A stretch of DNA of 64,000 bases from an uncultured Prevotellaceae bacterium (GTDB lineage Bacteria > Bacteroidota > Bacteroidia > Bacteroidales > Bacteroidaceae), in contig OMRP01000001.1 of assembly GCA_900313615.1 (NCBI GenBank), positions 124,001 through 188,000 on the forward strand. Direction: 5' to 3'. Below, one piece after another: positions 58,566-64,000 of this stretch (within the stretch, counting starts at the first letter, position 1; every line of letters starts with the position of its first letter). Under the pieces are notes generated by a model. The model was given only the letters and a program-made list of their open reading frames with translations. It was not told the origin of the DNA and did not search any database. A program made the position numbers and the translations under genes.

Positions 58566-60002
58566 ATGAACAAAAAACATATCAACCGACGCCGTTTCCT
58601 CCAGATGCTGGGGACCGGTACTGTGGCATCGTCGGCACTGCTGACAGCCTGTAAAGACAAAAAAACGGAAGAGGCCATAGGCAACGAATATGTCAATCAG
58701 GTGGAGCCCCCCACGGGAAAAATGACATATCGTACTAACCCGACCACGGGCGACAAAGTGTCGCTCCTGGGGTATGGCATGATGCGCCTGCCGACTATGG
58801 GTGGTGCCTCGGCGCGAGAAGGAAAAGATGAAATAGACCAAGAGCAGGTGAATCGTCTCGTCGACTATGCCTTGGAACATGGTGTTAACTACTTCGATAC
58901 ATCGCCGGCATATTGTCAGGGCATGTCGGAGAAATCGACAGGCATCGCGTTGCATCGTCATCCTCGCGACAAGTATTTCGTGGCCACCAAACTATCGAAC
59001 TTCAGTCCTGAGACACAGACACGTGAAGGGGCGATGGGGTTGTACCACAATTCCTTCAAGGAACTTCAGGTCGATTATATCGATTATTATCTCCTCCATG
59101 CCATCGGCGGAAGTGGTATGGACGACCTGAACCGTCGATACATCGATAATGGCATGCTCGACTTTCTGCTCGAAGAACGCAAAAAAGGAAAAATAAAAAA
59201 CCTTGGATTCTCATACCACGGAGCCATTGAGGTTTTCGACTATCTATTGTCTCAGCACGACAAATACAAATGGGACTTTGTGCAGATAGAACTAAACTAT
59301 CTGGACTGGGACTATGCCAATGAAATAAACGATCGCAATACCGACGCTCGTTACTTATATAGCGAGTTGGAAAAACGAGGCATACCGGCGGTCATCATGG
59401 AACCACTGCTTGGAGGACGACTGTCGAACCTGCCTCAGTTCTTGGTGAAGGAAATGAAGAGCCGCGACCCAGAACATAGTGTGGCATCATGGGCGTTTCG
59501 CTATGCTGGTACTCCCGAAGGTGTCCTTACCGTACTCAGTGGTATGACGTATATGGAGCATCTTAAGGATAATTTGCTCTCCTATTGCCCCCTACGACCA
59601 GTGACTAAGGATGATGAGGAATTCCTCTACGAGATAGCCAGGAAAATTGTTGGAGTGGAAACCATTCCTTGTAATGACTGCAAATATTGTATGCCTTGTC
59701 CTTATGGTATCGACATCCCCGCCATCTTTGTGCATTACAACAAATGCAAGAATGAAGGTACTCTGCCAAACGATAGTCGTGACGAGAACTACGACAAATA
59801 CCGTCGGCAATACCTCATCGGACTTGACCGTTCTGTGCCTCGTCTCCGCCAAGCCGACCACTGCATTGGATGTGGTCAATGTGAACCACACTGCCCACAA
59901 AACATACGTATACCGCGCGAATTGCGTAAGATAGACGAGTTCGTGGAACGGCTAAAACGTGGTGAAGAGATAGGAGGAAACGAGCAAGAGGAGAAGAAAT
60001 AG
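58566..60002 (+). CDS. Tat-exported lipoprotein aldo/keto reductase with C-terminal 4Fe-4S domain
   Basis: A 478-residue protein. Start at ATG 58566, giving NKKHINRRRFLQMLGTGT, a Tat signal (RRRFLQ) that also ends in a lipobox (LLTAC), so the mature enzyme is a folded lipoprotein. Residues about 45-370 are an aldo/keto reductase (FDTSPAYCQGMSEKSTG, FVATKLSNFS, YYLLHAIGG, NLGFSYHGA). The last 110 residues contain CNDCKYCMPCPYGI and CIGCGQCEPHCPQN ferredoxin motifs. The frame is open from 58344 inside the previous gene. Together with tatA-tatC and the polyferredoxin it forms a coherent Tat-plus-electron-transfer unit. The substrate is unknown. Confidence 0.88.
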   Translation: MNKKHINRRRFLQMLGTGTVASSALLTACKDKKTEEAIGNEYVNQVEPPTGKMTYRTNPTTGDKVSLLGYGMMRLPTMGGASAREGKDEIDQEQVNRLVDYALEHGVNYFDTSPAYCQGMSEKSTGIALHRHPRDKYFVATKLSNFSPETQTREGAMGLYHNSFKELQVDYIDYYLLHAIGGSGMDDLNRRYIDNGMLDFLLEERKKGKIKNLGFSYHGAIEVFDYLLSQHDKYKWDFVQIELNYLDWDYANEINDRNTDARYLYSELEKRGIPAVIMEPLLGGRLSNLPQFLVKEMKSRDPEHSVASWAFRYAGTPEGVLTVLSGMTYMEHLKDNLLSYCPLRPVTKDDEEFLYEIARKIVGVETIPCNDCKYCMPCPYGIDIPAIFVHYNKCKNEGTLPNDSRDENYDKYRRQYLIGLDRSVPRLRQADHCIGCGQCEPHCPQNIRIPRELRKIDEFVERLKRGEEIGGNEQEEKK

Positions 60003-60011
60003 TGGTTTTTC

Positions 60012-60043
60012 TTTGACGCTACCGAAAAAAAGTAGTACTTTTG
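60012..60043 (+). promoter_or_regulatory. Promoter of the glycan locus
   Basis: TTTG at 60012-60015, a 20-base spacer, then TACTTTTG at 60036-60043, with about 70 bases of leader to ATG 60116. Confidence 0.72.
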
Positions 60044-60115
60044 CAGGCTGAAAAGAGAACAAGCGTTCAGGAATAAATAAGAAGGAACAACTCCTAATTT
60101 TAATAGATAAAGACA

Positions 60116-61243
60116 ATGGAAGACCGTATCTATTTGTGCCTGGCTCATATGAGCGGCAATGAGATGAAGTATATTCAAGAGGCTTTTGACACCAATTGGG
60201 TGGTGCCTTTGGGACCGAATGTTAATGGCTTTGAAGACGATCTCGAACAGTTTGTGGGAGAAAACAAGAAAGTGGTAGTTCTCTCCGCTGGTACAGCCGC
60301 CATTCATTTGGCTATGGTATATTTGGGCATCAAACCCGGCGATGAGGTGGTATGTCAGTCTTTCACCTTCGCCGCGTCGTGTAATCCCATTGTCTATCAA
60401 GGTGCTACACCTGTGTTTGTAGATTCTGAAGAAGGCACATGGAACATGGACCCCAACCTGCTTGAAGATGCTATTAAGGATCGCATCAAGAAAACGGGAA
60501 AGAAACCCAAAGCCATCGTTCCTGTTTACCTCTATGGCATGCCGGCATATATCGATGAAATAATGGAGGTGGCCCGTCGTTATGACATCCCTGTGGTGGA
60601 GGATGCTGCCGAGGGCTTTGGCTCGAAATACAAAGGGCATGTGTGCGGTACCATTGGCGAATTCGGCATCATGAGTTTCAATGGCAATAAGATGATTACC
60701 ACTAGTGGTGGTGGGGCTCTCATCTGTCCTAATGAGGAGGTGAAGAAGAAAATCATGTACTATGCCACACAAGCCCGTGAACCTCTGCCTTATTATTTGC
60801 ACAAAGAGATTGGTTACAACTATCGCATGAGCAATATCTGTGCCGGAATAGGACGAGGACAGATGACGATAGTCGATGAACATATCCATCATCACCAACG
60901 ATTGGCAAAGGCTTATCAACAGGAACTGGCTGGTATCGATGGTATCGAGGTGCATCTCGCTCCTGAAGATTATATGGAGTCGAACTATTGGCTCAACACC
61001 ATTACGGTGGATGAGAAAAAGACGGGCTTCACTTATGATGACCTGCGGAAGAGACTTGACGAGAAAGGTATAGAGAGTCGTCCTCTATGGAAACCGATGC
61101 ATACGCAACCTGTATACAAAGATGCGCCGGCCTATGTCAATGGCGTGTCGGAGAAGCTCTTTGACAAAGGATTGTGCCTGCCCTCTGGACCGATGGTCGA
61201 TGACAAGGCTTTCCAACGTATCATAGAGGCTATTAAGGAATAA
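60116..61243 (+). CDS. DegT/DnrJ/EryC1/StrS-family sugar aminotransferase
   Basis: A 375-residue PLP enzyme that transfers an amino group to a keto sugar on a nucleotide. It has the PLP-site VVLSAGTAAIHLAM, DEVVCQSFTFAASCNPI, VVEDAAEGFGSKYKG (Asp of the PLP pocket) and FNGNKMITTSGGGALI containing the Schiff-base Lys. It resembles PglE-type UDP-4-keto-6-deoxy-GlcNAc aminotransferases, which fits the next gene being the matching 4,6-dehydratase. The pair would make a 4-amino-4,6-dideoxy sugar for glycan or protein glycosylation. Confidence 0.93.
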   Translation: MEDRIYLCLAHMSGNEMKYIQEAFDTNWVVPLGPNVNGFEDDLEQFVGENKKVVVLSAGTAAIHLAMVYLGIKPGDEVVCQSFTFAASCNPIVYQGATPVFVDSEEGTWNMDPNLLEDAIKDRIKKTGKKPKAIVPVYLYGMPAYIDEIMEVARRYDIPVVEDAAEGFGSKYKGHVCGTIGEFGIMSFNGNKMITTSGGGALICPNEEVKKKIMYYATQAREPLPYYLHKEIGYNYRMSNICAGIGRGQMTIVDEHIHHHQRLAKAYQQELAGIDGIEVHLAPEDYMESNYWLNTITVDEKKTGFTYDDLRKRLDEKGIESRPLWKPMHTQPVYKDAPAYVNGVSEKLFDKGLCLPSGPMVDDKAFQRIIEAIKE

Positions 61244-61268
61244 CACTTGTTTTTAAACGGCGAATACG

Positions 61269-63197
61269 GTGAAAGGATTACTCAATAAGTTACTGAACTG
61301 GTATTTCTCAAAGAACGCCTTGCCTTATTGGCTGGTGTTCATCATGGACTGTCTCATCTGTTATCTCTCGGGACTGTTCGTGTTCTGGCTCTATTACAAT
61401 GGAGCGGTGACATTGGGGAATATCGTCATCTTGTCGAAGACCATATTCGTGTACATGGTTTTCAACATCATTGGGTTCCGTGTGTTTCACACCTATTCCG
61501 GAGTGTTGCGCTATTCGTCGTTCGTCGACTTGCAAAGGGTGGGATTGGCCATGGGCCTATCGTGTATCATCGCACTCATCGTTCATTATCCCATTTATTA
61601 TTTAGACCTTCGCTTTGTTAGGTTGCAGGGACGGCAGATCATAGCCATGTATGTGGTGGCTACCATCCTCATGTGGGCCATGAGGGTGTTGGTGAAGACT
61701 TTGTATGATGTGGTGTTCAGCTCCGACAAGGGTATACGGACCTTCATCTATGGCGTGAAAGATGGTGGCGTGGGCCTGGCGAAGAACATCCGTAACGACA
61801 AAAAATCTAAATTTCAACTCAAAGGATTCATCAGCCATGACAGTACCCTGAGAGGTAAGATACTCATGGGTGTGAAGGTGTACGACGTGGACAAACGACT
61901 CGTGGATAGACTCAAAGAGATGAACATAGGGGCGGTACTCGTGTCGCCTTTGCAGAACGAGAATTTCCGCGCCAACCAAGAACTGCAGGATATTCTTATC
62001 GAGGCGGGCGTGAAGATATACATGTCGGCTGAGACAAAGGAGTGGTCGCAAGACAGCGATTTCGATAGTGCTCAACTGAAGGAAATCAGTATCGAGGATT
62101 TGTTGCCGCGCAATGCCATCGAAGTGGATATGCAGAAGGTGGGCGAGATGCTCACGGGCAAGAAAATCCTCCTTACGGGGTCGGCGGGTTCCATAGGCAG
62201 TGAGATTCTCAGGCAGATATCTGACTATCATCCTAAGGAATTGATGCTCATTGACATTGCTGAGACGCCCCAACACGACATACGCTTGATGATGGCTCGC
62301 AAATGGCCGGAAATCAAGACGACGACCATTGTGGGAAGCATCACTAACGAGAAGAGGATGGAGGCCATTTTCCAACGTTTCCAACCTGATTATGTGTTCC
62401 ACGCGGCAGCCTACAAACATGTGCCGATGATGGAGAACAACCCCAGCGAGAGCATCCAGAACAATGTTTACGGAACCAAGGTCATTGCCGACCTATCGGT
62501 GAAATACGGCGTGAAGAAATTTGTCATGCTTTCCACTGATAAAGCTGTGAATCCAACTAATGTCATGGGGTGCTCCAAACGAATCTGTGAAATATACGTG
62601 CAGAGCCTTGACAAGGCCATTAAAGATGGTAAGGTGAAGGGCGTGACACAGTTCGTTACCACCCGTTTCGGCAATGTGCTTGGCTCAAATGGTTCGGTCA
62701 TCCCCCTCTTTGAAAGGCAAATCAAGGCTGGTGGTCCTGTTACCGTCACCGATCCAAATATTATTCGTTTCTTCATGCTTATTCCTGAGGCATGCAAACT
62801 AGTGCTCGAAGCAGGTACACATGGCAAGGGCGGTGAGATTTTCATCTTTGACATGGGTAAACCCGTGCGCATTGCTGACTTGGCGAAGAAGATGATACGC
62901 CTAAGTGGAGCGAAAAACATCGAGATTAAATATACGGGACTGCGACCGGGTGAGAAACTGTATGAAGAAGTGCTTTCGAATGAGGAAAACACCAAACCGA
63001 GTTTCCACGAAAAGATACGTATCGCATGTGTGCGCGAATACGACTACAGCCAGGTGGAGGCGGATGTTGATGAACTTATTGGCATCGCCCAGACTTACAA
63101 CGACATGGCCATCGTGGCTAAAATGAAGGAAATGGTGCCGGAATACGTGTCCAACAATTCGGTGTTTGCCTCACTTGACAAACCAGAAAAAGCGTGA
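61269..63197 (+). CDS. Membrane-bound UDP-sugar 4,6-dehydratase (WbpM/PglF/CapD family)
   Basis: A 642-residue protein. About four helices in the first 140 residues, a CoA-binding-like domain (about 150-280), then the extended SDR catalytic domain: the nucleotide-binding GSAGSIGSEILRQI near residue 303 and the active-site STDKAVNPTNVMGCSKR, in which TDKA-x(4)-M-x(3)-K replaces the usual YxxxK, as in inverting/retaining UDP-GlcNAc dehydratases of this class. It ends at residue 642, with the next start overlapping the stop (GTGA). Confidence 0.94.
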   Translation: MKGLLNKLLNWYFSKNALPYWLVFIMDCLICYLSGLFVFWLYYNGAVTLGNIVILSKTIFVYMVFNIIGFRVFHTYSGVLRYSSFVDLQRVGLAMGLSCIIALIVHYPIYYLDLRFVRLQGRQIIAMYVVATILMWAMRVLVKTLYDVVFSSDKGIRTFIYGVKDGGVGLAKNIRNDKKSKFQLKGFISHDSTLRGKILMGVKVYDVDKRLVDRLKEMNIGAVLVSPLQNENFRANQELQDILIEAGVKIYMSAETKEWSQDSDFDSAQLKEISIEDLLPRNAIEVDMQKVGEMLTGKKILLTGSAGSIGSEILRQISDYHPKELMLIDIAETPQHDIRLMMARKWPEIKTTTIVGSITNEKRMEAIFQRFQPDYVFHAAAYKHVPMMENNPSESIQNNVYGTKVIADLSVKYGVKKFVMLSTDKAVNPTNVMGCSKRICEIYVQSLDKAIKDGKVKGVTQFVTTRFGNVLGSNGSVIPLFERQIKAGGPVTVTDPNIIRFFMLIPEACKLVLEAGTHGKGGEIFIFDMGKPVRIADLAKKMIRLSGAKNIEIKYTGLRPGEKLYEEVLSNEENTKPSFHEKIRIACVREYDYSQVEADVDELIGIAQTYNDMAIVAKMKEMVPEYVSNNSVFASLDKPEKA

Positions 63198-64000
63198 ACG
63201 ATTACCTCGACTTCCTGAAATTCTGTATTGACGATAAGGCAAAGAAGCCTGATTGTCTGAAGACAATCGATTGGGATGGACTGATGCAGTTCGCCGAAAA
63301 ACAATCGATTGTGGGAGTCGTGTTTCATGGTATCAACCGATTGGAGGTGGGTGACCCCCGTCCGGAAAAACGGATAATCATCGAGTGGCTGTCTTATTAT
63401 AACACCATCAAGGCGGAGAATGAGACATTGAACCGAGATTCGGCACGTCTCACCTATATGCTCTACAAAAAAGGGGGCATGAAAAGTTGTGTACTCAAAG
63501 GACAGGGCAATGCTTTGATGTACCCCGACCCATATATGAGAATGTCGGGCGATGTGGACTTGTGGACGGATCAAGACGACATTAAGATGTTGGCCTTCGT
63601 GAAAAAGATGATACCTGAAGCTGGCATCGAATATCACCACGTTGACTTTCCTGTGTTGGAACAAACGCCTGCGGAAATTCACATGATGCCTTCTTTTATG
63701 GGTAATTTGTTCTATGAAAGGCGTTTGAGGAGATATTTCAGGAATGTGCGCGACGAACAGTTCAAGAATATCGTTTCATTGCCAGACGGTGCAGGGCGTA
63801 TATGTGTGCCTACCGACTCTTTCAACCGTGTCTTTCAGATGTCGCACATGATGCACCATTTCTTCTTCGAGGGACTGGGACTGCGTCAGATGATCGATTA
63901 TTATTATTTGTTGAAAAAAGGGTGCCCAGAAGAGCAGCGTCGCGAGGATTGGAAGACCATCAAGCACCTGAGTATGAGGAAATTCACACAGGGTATGATG
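63194..64000 (+). CDS. Nucleotidyltransferase-family protein (NTP_transf_5 type), 3' end outside window
   Basis: Starts at GTG 63194, overlapping the dehydratase stop (GTGA), and is open to the window end (269 codons seen). The signature CVLKGQGNALMYPDP followed by RMSGDVDLWTD, with the Asp-x-Asp catalytic pair, matches the uncharacterised nucleotidyltransferase family found in surface-glycan and natural-product clusters. Its role in this locus is unknown, but the coupling to the dehydratase points to glycan assembly. Confidence 0.78.
   Translation, partial: MNDYLDFLKFCIDDKAKKPDCLKTIDWDGLMQFAEKQSIVGVVFHGINRLEVGDPRPEKRIIIEWLSYYNTIKAENETLNRDSARLTYMLYKKGGMKSCVLKGQGNALMYPDPYMRMSGDVDLWTDQDDIKMLAFVKKMIPEAGIEYHHVDFPVLEQTPAEIHMMPSFMGNLFYERRLRRYFRNVRDEQFKNIVSLPDGAGRICVPTDSFNRVFQMSHMMHHFFFEGLGLRQMIDYYYLLKKGCPEEQRREDWKTIKHLSMRKFTQGMM

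Overview
The window is a gene-dense stretch of a Bacteroidota chromosome, most likely Prevotella or a close Bacteroidales relative. The evidence is the promoter style (TTTG, then 19-21 bp, then TAnnTTTG, found by eye upstream of many genes), BspA-like leucine-rich-repeat surface proteins with a Prevotella-type C-terminal tail, lipoprotein-rich gene content, a ferredoxin-dependent 2-oxoacid oxidoreductase, NadB, the two-domain Nnr enzyme and the lack of strong Shine-Dalgarno sites. I saw no rRNA, tRNA, CRISPR array, transposase or phage structural gene. The species call is inference.

Layout. 1-5.2 kb: 3' part of ffh, folD, a TPR protein and a four-gene 2-oxoacid:ferredoxin oxidoreductase operon. 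5.3-17.3 kb: an accessory, more AT-rich block with a single-chain type IIG restriction-modification enzyme, two BspA-like proteins, an N-formylglutamate-amidohydrolase-like enzyme, an internally shortened HAD protein beside a metallophosphatase, a cupin lipoprotein, and two long untranslated leaders that look like folded RNAs. 17.3-31 kb: nadB, a cell-envelope group (PH-domain protein, PBP4-type DacB, MscS channel), fba, two PAP2 phosphatases in a row (one fused to a beta-barrel-like domain, one to a VanX-type dipeptidase), an SGNH esterase and nnr. 31-38.6 kb: an HPRT-adenylate kinase fusion, obgE, a laccase-domain protein, a repeat protein, phosphotransbutyrylase, MaoC, two tandem deoxynucleoside kinases and a HAD phosphatase.

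39-51.7 kb: a pair of DUF3857/transglutaminase-like proteins (one apparently catalytically dead), a minus-strand zinc-ribbon/SPFH operon, a zinc-ribbon/LysM protein with a GrpE-like partner, a secreted esterase, a thioredoxin-alpha/beta-hydrolase fusion and a lysine-rich tandem-repeat membrane protein. 51.8-55.8 kb: a catabolic operon (GPH symporter, FMN 2-hydroxyacid oxidase-like enzyme, TIM-barrel isomerase) and a hemolysin-III family protein. 55.9-60 kb: tatA-tatC followed by a membrane polyferredoxin and a Tat-dependent lipoprotein aldo/keto reductase, which form a plausible export-plus-substrate unit. 60-64 kb: start of a surface-glycan locus (DegT aminotransferase, WbpM/PglF-type dehydratase, nucleotidyltransferase).

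The best candidates for something undescribed are the two structured leader RNAs (about 10.41-10.69 kb and 13.55-13.90 kb), the unusual domain fusions, the composition switch inside the larger BspA-like gene, and the low-complexity intergenic repeat family, which seems to have entered two coding sequences.
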